NCBI GenBank assembly: GCA_026018925.1 | Contig: JAKSZU010000018.1 | Location: 682,001-746,000 of the forward strand | Source: Tupaia tana | Taxonomy: Eukaryota > Chordata > Mammalia > Scandentia > Tupaiidae | Length of the DNA: 64,000 bases | Direction: 5' to 3' | Shown here: positions 49,101-61,100 of the stretch, in pieces | How the letters are laid out: each line of letters opens with the position of its first letter | How positions within the stretch are numbered: position 1 is the stretch's first letter | Notes under the pieces: generated by a model | Told to the model about the DNA's origin: nothing | Database searches by the model: none | Seen by the model: only the letters and a program-made list of their open reading frames with translations | Position numbers and translations under genes: made by a program

Positions 49101-52100
49101 GAGTGGTGAAAGTAACAGCCAGCCGCTGATCCGGGTGGGGAGACGCTGGTTTGTGCTCGGGCCGTGGCCTGTGCAGGGCTCCGCCCCCACACAGTCTTGG
49201 TGCCCTGGGAGAGGAGAGTGAGCAAGAATGACTGGTGTCTGGCTTCCTAGGACTTCGGTTTTTAATAGATTTTTGCTGGAGGGAGCACGTGCTTGCCAGA
49301 GAGGAAGTGATAAATAACCCCCCGGGGGATGGCCGCACCACAGTCACTTCTCCATTCTCCTTTGGGATTTTGGGCATGCATACTCATGTGCCTGGTCTGG
49401 GACTTACATGAGAATCCAGCGACGGACGTAACCATTATGCCATCCGCTGGTCCCGAGACTTATTATATTTAATTTGGGACCGGCAGATGGCACAGTGGTT
49501 ATCTCACTGGATTCCCACATAACTAACTGCAGTTTGAGTCCTGGACCTGGTGTCTTAAAAATCACCCTGGGCGTGTGTGTGCTCAAGATCCCAGGAGAAT
49601 GGAGGAGATTGTAGCATGGCCATCCCCCAGGTGAGTGATTTCTCTCTTGCCTTCTCACTGTCTCTCTGGTGAAAGCACACACCCTAAGGTAAAAACCACT
49701 TTAAAATTTTTTTAAAAATAAGTATTTAATTCTATTATTACTTTTTAAAAAATAATAGTTTAATTTTATTTGTTTATTAGTATTATTTTTTAATTTGGCC
49801 AGAGAGAGGGTGAGGGGGAGTAAGAAAGCAAGCTACTGGGTCTAGGACTCGAACGGCAGTGAGCCATGTGAGAGTCTAGTGCCGTAATCACCACACCACC
49901 TGCCAGCCCTTTCCTACTTTTATTAAAAATGAGTTATTTACATAATTTCATTTATTTATTGTTTTGTTTTCAATTTGCTGTAGGGCACGTGTGCTCACCA
50001 GAGAGACAGATACAGAGAGGGGGAAAATGAGAAATCAAGCCGCCAGGTCCAGCACTCAAACTGCAGTTGCCCCCGGTGTGAGTCTAGCACCCAACCACCA
50101 TGCACCTGCTGGCTCCCGAGACCACTCCCTAACCAATCAGGCCACTGTCACCTGAGTGTGTCCACCCCAGTGCGTCCTGCAGGCCCGGCAGCTGGTGGCC
50201 ACACAGCCTTTGTCACTGAGGTCCCTGTGCCTATACCTGGCCGGATTGAAGGCCACGTTTGCTCTCTGCAGTTTCTAGTCAGCCTGTCCCTGAGACCTGC
50301 CCACCTGTGGAGTCCTCCCTGCTGGTGGCCCGGTGGGTGGTGTGGACATGAGGGCGACCCGCCAGCCTGCATATGCAGTGGCTGCTCTGCTCACCAGCTC
50401 TTCAGCTGTGGGCTCCCAGCAGGCCGACACCACGGGGCGGTGGCCAGTGGCGTTGGAGGGTGCAGCCCCCTGAGGCTGGGCTGTCCCTGGAGCTCTAGGC
50501 CCCTGTCCTGTACACGGCAAGTCCTCATCCCCGCCCTCAGCCCCAGGCCTGGAGGGCACCCAGCAGGTACTCTCAGGTGACGCGGAGCCCCTGCCAGGAG
50601 ACAGCCTTCGGAGCTGGGCTGAGGAGCTGCATTGCACACGGCCACGGGGTCTGAGCCCAGCCCTGGAGGGTCGGCGGGAGAAGACGCGTGCGGCCAGCCC
50701 TGTGGTGCCTTCTGGTCGTGTCGCCCCCTCCGTCCATCTGTTGTGTGCCCGCGCTTTAGAGTTAACCAAACGTGTCCCTCTTCAGACAGGACTTCCAGCA
50801 GTGGGCAGTCCACAGGTGGCTCCTGTCTGTGCCCTCTGCTTCTGGCAGCTGCGACGGAGACCTGGAGGCGGCGTGTACGGAGCTCGTCGAGGCGCTGCTG
50901 GACTTCCACCACAGGTCGGCGCCATGCCGGTGGGCCCTTGGTTGGGGAGCCGTGGGCACGCTCTCTCTCTCCCACCCAGCTGTGTCAGGTGTGGGGTCTG
51001 CAGTCAGAAAGTTTGCGTTGGGACCAGCAGTTAGCATAATGGCTATGTCGCTGGACTCCCACGTAGTCGACCGCGGTTCGAGTCCCGGACCCGGCGGCTT
51101 AAACTCACGCCGGGCGCGTGTGCGTGCGTGCCCAAGATCCCGGGAGGAGAATGGAGGAGAAGGGATTGCGGCGTGGCCATCCCCCCTGGGGGGTGATTTC
51201 CTGCTTTCTATCTCTCTGTCTCTCTCTGTCTGTCTGGCGAGCGCACGCGCCCTATAGCAAAAACCTCTCAAAAAAAAAAAAAAAAAAAAAAAGAAAGTTT
51301 GCATAAGCTGCCCACTGGGAAAAACGTGGGTTTCAGTGGTGGGGCATCAGGACAAACGTATTTAATTCCGTTTTCTACAAACTTCGCCAGGCCCCTGGAA
51401 CAGAGTTCACTCGGATGGTACAGAGTCTGGGTCCGGCCAGCACAAGGCCAGCTCCTGGGAGCGTGGGTGGGTCCGCGGTGGGTGCAGCCCTGCGTTGCCC
51501 TCTGCTCCTGGTGTTCAGGGCCAGCATCTCACACCCACGGGGCTCTGGGCCCAGCAGTGCTACCACGGGCTGGCATCATGGTCACGTCCCCGGCCGCCTG
51601 TCTCGTTCTCGATCTGTCGGGCCGTGACAGTCCGCTCTCCAGGCCGTAGGTGGCACACCGTGTTAACCTCAGTCGTAGGCGTGTGCGTCCTCTCTCCAGG
51701 CCGTAGGTGGCACACCGTGTTAACCTCAGTCGTAGGCGTGTGCGTCCGCTCTCCAGGCCGTAGGTGGCACACCGTGTTAACCTCAGTCGTAGGCGTGTGC
51801 GTCCGCTCTCCAGGCCGTAGGTGGCACACCGTGTTAACTTCAGTCGTAGGCGTGTGCGTCCTCTCTCCAGGCCATAGGTGGTACACCGTGTTAACCTCAG
51901 TCGTAGGCGTGTGCGTCCTCTCTCCAGGCCGTAGGTGGCACACCGTGTTAACCTCAGTCGTAGGCGTGTGCGTCCTCTCTCCAGGCCATAGGTGGTACAC
52001 CGTGTTAACCTCAGTCGTAGGCGTGTGCGTCCTCTCTCCAGGCCGTAGGTGGCACACCGTGTTAACCTCAGTCGTAGGCGTGTGCGTCCGCTCTCCAGGC

Positions 52101-55100
52101 CGTAGGTGGTACACCGTGTTAACCTCAGTCGTAGGCGTGTGTGTCCGCTCTCCAGGCCGTAGGTGGCACACCGTGTTAACCTCAGTCGTAGGCGTGTGCG
52201 TCCTCTCTCCAGGCCGTAGGTGGCACACCGTGTTAACCTCAGTCGTAGGCGTGTGCGTCCGCTCTCCAGGCCGTAGGTGGCACACCGTGTTAACCTCAGT
52301 CGTAGGCGTGTGAGTCCGCTCTCCAGGCCGTAGGTGGTACACCGTGTTAACCTCAGTCGTAGGCGTGTGCGTCCTCTCTCCAGGCCGTAGGTGGCACACC
52401 GTGTTAACCTCAGTCGTAGGCGTGTGCGTCCGCTCTCCAGGCCGTAGGTGGCACACCGTGTTAACCTCAGTCGTAGGCGTGTGAGTCCGCTCTCCAGGCC
52501 GTAGGTGGTACACCGTGTTAACCTCAGTCGTAGGTGTGTGCGTCCGTTCTCCAGGCCGTAGGTGGCACACCGTGTTAACCTCAGTCGTAGGCGTGTGCGT
52601 CCGCTCTCCAGGCCGTAGGTGGTACACCGTGTTAACCTCAGTCGTAGACGTGTGCGTCCGCTCTCCAGGCCATAGGTGGTACACCGTGTTAACCTCAGTC
52701 GTAGGCGTGTGCGTCCGTTCTCCAGGCCGTAGGTGGCACACCGTGTTAACCTCAGTCGTAGGCGTGTGCGTCCGCTCTCCAGGCCGTAGGTGGCACACCG
52801 TGTTAACCTCAGTCGTAGACGTGTGCGTCCTCTCTCCAGGCCGTAGGTGGCACACCGTGTTAACCTCAGTCGTAGGCGTGTGCGTCCTCTCTCCAGGCCG
52901 TAGGTGGCACACCGTGTTAACCTCAGTCGTAGGCGTGTGCGTCCGCTCTCCAGGCCGTAGGTGGCACACCGTGTTAACCTCAGTCATAGGCGTGTGCGTC
53001 CGCTCTCCAGGCCGTAGGTGGCACACCGTGTTAACCTCAGTCGTAGGCGTGTGCGTCCGTTCTCCAGGCCGTAGGTGGCACACCGTGTTAACCTCAGTCG
53101 TAGGCGTGTGCGTCCGCTCTCCAGGCCGTAGGTGGCACACCGTGTTAACCTCAGTCGTAGGCGTGTGCGTCCGCTCTCCAGGCCATAGGTGGCACACCGT
53201 GTTAACCTCAGTCGTAGGCGTGTGCGTCCTCTCTCCAGGCCGTAGGTGGCACACCGTGTTAACCTCAGTCATAGGCGTGTGCGTCCTCTCTCCAGGCCGT
53301 AGGTGGTACACCGTGTTAACCTCAGTCGTAGACGTGTGCGTCCTCTCTCCAGGCCGTAGGTGGTACACCGTGTTAACCTCAGTCGTAGGCGTGTGCGTCC
53401 TCTCATTAACGCCCTAAAACTGTCCGGGCAGCTCCTCCCTGCAAACGCACAGCACAGACCCTGTATTCCCCTGCCCCTGTCCCTGTCCTACGGGGTCTGA
53501 ACACGAATGACAGACAGTCAGTGTGGGTGTCCTCTCCTGCCTGATGTGGTTTTCTTTGGTAGAGTTTTAGCCATGGGGTGTGTGCGCTCGCTAAGAGAGA
53601 CAGTGAGAAATCACCCCAGGAGGTGGCCGCGCCTTCTTCATTCTCCCGGGATTCTGGGCACCCGCACAGGCTCCTGGTATGATTTTCAAGCTGCTGGGTC
53701 CAGGACTCGAACCCCATTCAGCCATGTGGGAATCGCGCCGTCACCAGGCCTCCTGCCGGCCCCGTTGGGTACATTGGGGTCCAGCCCCCAGTGTCCGCTG
53801 TCCTTCCTGCAGGAGCTCAGTGGTTGGGAATAACGTGTAACCAGGCAGGGAGAAACCGGGCCACTCTGGAGGGAAGGGCGTGCGTGTATCCCCAGGGCAA
53901 AACTGCTCCTTCCATGTCCCCGGCCCTCTCAGCCGTGGACCGGCCTGTCTGCAGGTCTGCCTGTTCTGGGCATGGCACACGCTGCGTACTCTTTGCTAAG
54001 ACTCATTTCACTGAACAGACGCTTCCGAGACGCGCCCACCTAAGTGTGTCCCTGCGTCTTATTTCACATCAGGTTTCTGCCATAGGGCACATGCGCTCAC
54101 TGGAGAGAGACAGACACAGGGAAAGGGAAAGTGAGAAATCGCCGCCTGGGGGATGGCCGTGCCACAGCCCCTTCTCTGCTCTCCGGGATCTTGGGCACAC
54201 ACGTTCACACCTGGTCTGGGACTCGGACAGTGGTTGGCCACAGGGAAGTTCAGCATAACCGCTATAGCATCCGTCAGCCCCACGGTGTGCCATTCACTCC
54301 TGAGGGCCGGCAGCTGGCATGGTGACTGAGGACCCTGGACCTCATGGCCAACTGCGGTTTGGCTCCTGGGCCTGGCAGCTTGCTTTCTCACTCCCCCTCC
54401 CCCACTCTGTCCCTCTCTGGTCAAATTAAATTTAATTTAAAAAAAATTCATTCCTGGGTGGCTTGGAATGCAGTTACCGCTCTCACTTCATTTCGGGTCA
54501 TTCATCACCAGTTGCAGAAAGGGGGCTGACCTCTGTGTTTTGACCCACTAACCTCCCATATTTGCCCCAGTAGGGTTTTTTTTCGCCCAGGTTTTTGCTA
54601 TAGGGTGCATGTGCTTGCCAGAGAGAGACAGAGAGAGAGACAGAGAGAGAGAGTGGTAAGTCACCCCCCACAACCCTCTCTTGGGGTTTTGGGCATGCAC
54701 ACACACACCTGGTGCGAGTTTCAAGCCACCAGGTCCAGGACTCGAACCGTATGCACATGGGAGTCCAGTGCCCCAACCACCACGCCACCTGCTGGCACAG
54801 CCCCAGAGGTATTTTGGCATGGATTCTTTTTTTTAAGAGAGATTTTTGCTATAGGACATGTGCACTTGCCAGAGAGACAGACAGGCAGTGAGAAATCACC
54901 CCCAAGGGGGTGACCGCGTCACAATCCCTTCTCCACTGTCCTCTTGGGATTTGGGGCACAGATGCGCACACACCTGGCATGTTTTAAGCCAATGGGTCCA
55001 GGACTGGAACCGTGGTCAACTGTGGGAGTCCAGTGCCGTAACTGTTACGCCGTCTGACAGTCCCGGGGCATAAAGTTTTATCAGAAGCTTTCTCTGGGTC

Positions 55101-58100
55101 TGCTGGGAAACCCAGCTCTGCTGACAAGTGCATCGCTGGCTCTGGACGCTGGGTCGACCTTGCACCCTGCACTGCTGGGGCAGACCCCACCCATCCTCGG
55201 CACGTGCCCCCGTCTGTTGGCGACCGTGATGGCAGGACGAGAGCGAGGGACGTCGGCGCTGGTCAGGGAGACTGAGGAGACGTGTTTGCGTTTGTATTTC
55301 AGTTCAAGAAGTGACGGCCACTCAGAGAAATCCGGGGCGGCCGGTGGTGGCCACAGAGGCTTCCGGGATATTCTCAGCAGGTTGCAGGTGAGGTTCACGG
55401 TTCAGCGTGTCCGCTGTGGCCGGTCGCACTCGGTGAGCGCTTTATACTCTTGGGGTGGAGGAGACGTGAGGTCTGGGGCGGGACGCGCACCCTGGCCCGC
55501 TCTGTTCCAGGAGATGGCCGTGGACCTGGAGCTGGGGCAGGGCCTCTTCGTCTTCAGCATTTTCCGCAGGCGGCTCCAGGCTCTGGCGAGAGAGTGGGAC
55601 GTGGCCGCCAGCCTTCGGAGACAGCAGGAGCTACTCCTGTACAAACGGTAACGGGCTGCACGGCCGGCACAGCGCGGGCTCCTCGTCGCCTTGCCCTGCC
55701 TGCCCTGGGCTCGGGCCCTTGGTGGCTCCCCTGGGTTGCGGCGCCCGGCGTCCTGCGCAGACTCAGAGAACCTTCCTTTGAAGGTTCTAGCACGAGGGTC
55801 TCCTGGCAGAGGAGAGGAGACCTTGCATGCGGACGGGCTTGCTGCCGCCTCGTTGGCTTGGCTTGGATTCTGCTACAAGGCACTGGGCTCGCAGGGGGAG
55901 GGGGAGACAGCGAGAGTGAGGGGAGAGAGAGGGAGCGCAGGCGAGCGAGAAACACCCCCTAGTGGAGATGGGCACTCACAGGCACCTGGCATGATTTTCC
56001 AGCCAACTGTGGTTCAGTCCCTGACCCAGCAGCTTGAAAATCACGCTAGGCACGTGTGTCTGTGCGCCCAAAATCCCAAAAGGAGAATCCCTGCGATGTG
56101 GCCATCCTCCCGGGGTTGAGCTCTCACCCTCCTCTCCATCTCTCTCTGGGGGGTGCACATGCTCTGTGGCCACGCCCAGAGAAAATGTCGTGAGATGATT
56201 CCGTGAAGGATTGCTTCGCTAGGCCACATGCACCCTCCTATCGGGCTGTGCTGCTGCTGAGAACCACGATTTGGGGACACGTCCCAGTCTCGGTGCTGGC
56301 CAGGCACACACAGCAGAGCTGGGCAGAGCCGTCCGTGTACTCGGAACTCAGGCCGGGCCGGGCGGGGTGGTCAGCCAGACGCAGCCCCATCAGTGTCCCT
56401 GGGTGCGGGTGTCACAGCCCCGAGCCCGAGCCTCAGCCCCTGGGAGCGTGGTGCCCCGCCTCACCTGCCGTTGCTCCCGTCCAGGGTCCTCCTCTGCCTG
56501 CCACCATCTGCCCTCATCCGCAGCGTCCAGACCGAACCGCCCACCGCCCCCAACTGCGAGGACTTCTTCCACCTGGCCAACTCCGAGCTGGTAGGTGCCG
56601 TCCTGTCACCTGGGCAGGCGCACGAGGGCACTGCTGGGGGCCTCCTGCACCTCCTCACACGTGCGCTAACCATGCAGTGCTGGGGATGGGAACCGGCTGA
56701 GGGCAGAGCGAGCAGGCCTGCGGCGTGGGCACAGCAGTGCGCCCTCGCAGCCCGAGGCGGTCACCAAGCCTCCCGTCAGCTTCCCGAGGGGACGTGTGTG
56801 TACCCGAATCCCAGGAGGAGGCTGGAGGAGAAGACTGTGGTGTGGCCATCCCCCAGGGGTGGTTCCTCACTTTTCCTCCCTGTCTCTGTCTTGCACGCTC
56901 ACTCATCCTGTATCAAAAACTAAAAGTGAAAGTGAGAAAAGGGACAAGGAAAGCAGAGAAATGAGATTAGCAAAAGATTTAAAGGTCATTTATGATTATT
57001 AAAAAATTCTTAGCAGAGTCTGTTTTTCTTACAATCTGTGGGGTGGCGTGTGGAAGTGGAACTGTGTGGACAGTACTTGGCCAGCCCTGGCGTGATGGCA
57101 GGACAGTGTGGTACCATCCTTAGCCACAGTGGAGCACCAAGCGCCCGCTGGTCCATCTGTGCCACCACCGGAGGCACAGAAGCTGTGTGGAGGGCCGTGT
57201 GTGGAAGGACAGGGCGCGGGGATGCCCGGGAGTGTGTGGGGCCAGGCCGAGGGTTTGCAGGGTCACACAGGCTGCCGGCCTCTACGGAGCGTCATCTTCA
57301 TAACTAAACCCTCGGGCAAACCTCACCACTCTGTCAGCCCTCTTCTCGTGGGTGAAACTGCGTTTCCGGCCAGCTCACCTCCCCAGGGCCTAGTGTGGGG
57401 CCTACCCGAGCCTCGACAACATGGCAGTGTGACCGCCTGTCCAGCTCTGGCCCGTCAGGCACAGGCAGGGAGCCCTGGCTGGGGCCCCTTGGCAGGCCGT
57501 GGAGGCGGGAACCGTCAGGGGGAGCAAGCCCTGATCCTGGCATGAGCCGTCACCTTTTTTGCCCTTCTGCTTTGCAGAGGAACTTCTGCTCCCACGGAGG
57601 CGCCCTGACCCGCGACATCACCCTGCACTTCTTCAGGGTAACCTGTCTCCCGCACCCCCGCGGCCTTCCCAAAGCCCCTGGGGGGCCTCACTTCGGGCGG
57701 TCTTTGGACACGGCGGTTCCTAAGGTGCTTGGGCTGTGCTGGGCGAGGGGCCCGGAAGCATTGGCCGGCTCTCTCCTGCAGGGGCTCGCGAGCGCCTGTG
57801 CGCACAGTGGAGATCCTGCCCTGACGGCCAACCTGGCCCTGGCCGAGTGCCAGGCAAGATGCCCCATCCTCGTGACTTCTGCTCTGGTAGGCCTGGCTGT
57901 TGGCCGGGATTAGAAGGCTCCACCCAGGGCCCCGGCCACCCACCTCCGTGTCCCACTGTGTCTCTATGACCAAGAGAAGGCGTGTCAGGAGGGATAGGCG
58001 GCTCCGTGAAGTTAGTGGGAACGCTTAGGATGAAGACTTTGTGGGTTTCAGTTTCTTTGGACAAAGTAAACTCACACTTTAATTCTATTTTTCCACAAAC

Positions 58101-61100
58101 TCTTTGAAGTCCCTTGTGGACAGGGCAGCGCACAGCAGACAGGGACAGTGTCTTCCCCAGAGCCGTTGCCCGCACTACCTCCCCCTCGTCTCGTGCTGTG
58201 GAAACCCTTGTGTCACTCGCGTCAGAGTCTTGCCCATGGCCGTCCTCGGCTGGGTACCCGCTGCAGCTGGTCCCGTGGCCGTCCTCGGTGGTGTACCGCT
58301 GCAGCTGGTCAGCAGAGCTGCCTGTCTGCTCTGTGCATTCTCTGACTTGGCTGTCTTGGGACGTGGGGACAGACCACCCCAGTCCCTGCCGGAGCTCAGC
58401 AGGCTCCCCTTGTGGGCCTCGCATGCAGGGGTTCAGGAATGAGGAGGAGGTGGCCCTTGGCTGCTACGCTGGCTCCTTGTGGTCCTCTCCGGGTGGAGTA
58501 GTGGACGTTACCTGGCCATTCCCTCCGAAGAGCCCAGCCCAGAGCTCCGGGCCACGCTGCCCACCCAGCCGGCTGCGTGCTTGTGGCAGCGCTCCGTGGA
58601 CGGGCGGGTCTGGCTGAGCCAGCAGCTCTCAGCAGGCACACCTCGGCCCCGCTCAGGGCCGAGTGTGGCCGGCATGGCGTGCTCCCCTGCCCCGAGTTCC
58701 TGCCTTCAGTGAGGCTGACAGCGCCTCACGGAATTGCTGTGCGCTTTAACCGACGTCAGTGAGACTCTGCTGGGACCCTGTCAGCAGTTACTGAACCCTG
58801 CTGACCACAGCCTGGGGGGTTTGCCGGCAGGGCGGGCGTCAGGGTGGCCACTCAGGCTTTGCCCTGACCTGCCGTGCTCTCCCCGAGCTGTGGTGGCCGA
58901 GCCTGGAGCCCGTGCTGCGTCGGCGGTGGGGCTGCCTGCCCGGAGAGCTGCTCAGGCTGCGGGAGTGCCGGCACTGTGCCAGCAGGTGAGTGCGGGGCCA
59001 CAGGGGCCCGGCCCGCCCTCTCCCCTCCCCTCCTCTCTTCTCTCTCCCCTCCCCCTCCCCCTTTCCCTACAAGAGGGTCCTGGGGTGGCAGCTTCAGCAT
59101 CTGGGGACACACTGTGCAGAGTCTCAGCTACTAGCCCCTGGGCCCATCGCGCTCTGGCCTGGCCCAGCCATCTGGACCAACTGCTGAGTTGGGGGGGCTG
59201 TGTCCTTAGAGGGCAGTGGGAGGAGCTGTCAGTCCCCAGCAAGTCCCCTCAGGGTCAGGAGGCATGGGAAGGCAGGCCCCACCTGTCAGGCCGAATGCCA
59301 AGTGCCTGGAACTGCCGAACTGTACCTCCTTGGTTTTCGGCCATGTTTTAACCCAGTGGACAGCTGCTGGGTCATGCCAGTGGTTGGAGCCATCTGTCTT
59401 TGTCCACTATCCCCTGGTCACGCTGGGCCCTCACAAGGCCAGCCATGAAGAACCCAGGGGACCAGCAGTTAGCATAATGGCTGTCGCTGGACTCCCATGT
59501 AGTCGACCGTGGTTCGAGTCCCGGACCTGGTGGCTTAAATCTCACGCCGGGCGCGTGTGCGTGCGTGCCTAAGATCCCGAGAGGAGAGTGGAGGAGAAGG
59601 GATTGCGGCGTGGCCATCCCCCCTGGGGGGTGATTTCTCGCTTTCTGTCTCTCTGTCTTTCTGGTGAGCGCACGCGCCCTATAGCAAAACCTCCCCCCCG
59701 CAAAAAAAAAAAAAAAAACCACAGGGAACAGAGGCCTCTGGTCCTGAGGCCTTTTCCAAAGTCCAAGTGTCAGGGCACATGCTGGCAGGGCACCGAGAGC
59801 CACTGGGGACACAGCTCGCTGTGACGTCCTCGGTGGAAAGGCGAGCCCTTGACGCCAGGCAGGAGGTGTGGGACGTGCCGTGACGGTGTGGCCAGGACGC
59901 GGTTTCTGAGGCTGAGGCTATGGCTCCTCCTGTGTAGCTTCCTCTCCGATGACACGGTTTCCCCAGCGCCTGGCCCGGCCTGGATGTCGGCTGCCGCGCT
60001 GCACGAGGCGCTTCGGCACGTCAGCAGAGAGGACCTGAGGGGACGGCTGAGGACCCTGGACTGCGGGAGCGATGAGGCAAGGCGTGGGCCCTCCCCTCTC
60101 CTTCCTCCTGGGGAGTGCGCACTTCCATCCTTTAAAGCTGAGCGTCGCAGGGTGTGCCTGGCGAACTCCGCTCTCCCCGGGAACACAGCGTTCGGAGAGA
60201 GACGAGGTTTGCAGTCCCGGTCACTACTTGGAAGTGACACTTACTGAGCTCGTAGGCTTAGTCAGACTTTCCTTCTCCAGTTTACTGGTAAAAGTGATAC
60301 GTTTCTCTCTTTTTTTTTTTTAAGAATTATTTAATTTTATTCATTGTTATTTTATTTTTTTGAAGTTGATCAGAGAGACAGAGAAGGAAAGTGAGAAAGT
60401 AAGCTGCCAGGTCCAGGACTTGAACTGTGGTCAGCCATGTGGAACTCCAGCCACCTTAACCACCATACCACCAGCCAGCCCCAATATATTTCTCTTTTTA
60501 AGTTTCATTTACTTATTGACAACTTTCATGAAAGAGAGACAGAGACAGGACAGGCACCCTGAGGGACTCTCCTTTGCAATCCACCCTGCCCCAGCCAGAC
60601 TCAGATCTCAGACGTAGTGTGACCTGCATGTCAGGGAGGTCCCGGGGTCTGAACCAGGGGTAAGCAGCCCTTCTCCTAGATGCATGGTCTCGTGTCAACT
60701 CACCCTCTTTTAGAGTTTTGCTATGGGGCACATGTGCTCACCAGAGAGACAGAGACGGACAGAAAGTGAGAAATCACCCCTAGGGGGGATGGCCACCTGC
60801 AATCCCTTTTCCCCTGTCCTGCTCCTGGGATCGTGGGCACGTACGCACACGTGCATGGCATGGTTTGAAGCCCCCAGGTCTGGTATGCAGAACCATAGTC
60901 AGCCATGGGGAGTCCAGCAACTTAACCGCTGTGTCCCCTGCTGGCCCCTCACACCAGTTTACACTGATGTGGGACTAGATCTACGGCAGAGCCGAGGCCT
61001 GTAATGTAAGACCCTCCGGGCTTCCAAGTTGGTTTCTGCACGTTTTATTTTCAGAGGGAGCCACGTGCTTGCCAGAGACAGGGAGAAAGTACCCCACTGG

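Noticed and set aside
51017-51100. Functional tRNA genes at the SINE heads
   Set aside because: Box A and B are present, but acceptor and anticodon stems do not pair convincingly, and all copies continue into the SINE body.
51560-53368. A 602-codon open frame on the - strand and 272-300-codon frames on the + strand
   Set aside because: They are the 57-bp array read in frame; the period is a multiple of three, both strands are open, and there is no non-repeat coding sequence.
51632-53403. CRISPR array
   Set aside because: Units are contiguous with no unique spacers, and the context is a mammalian intron.
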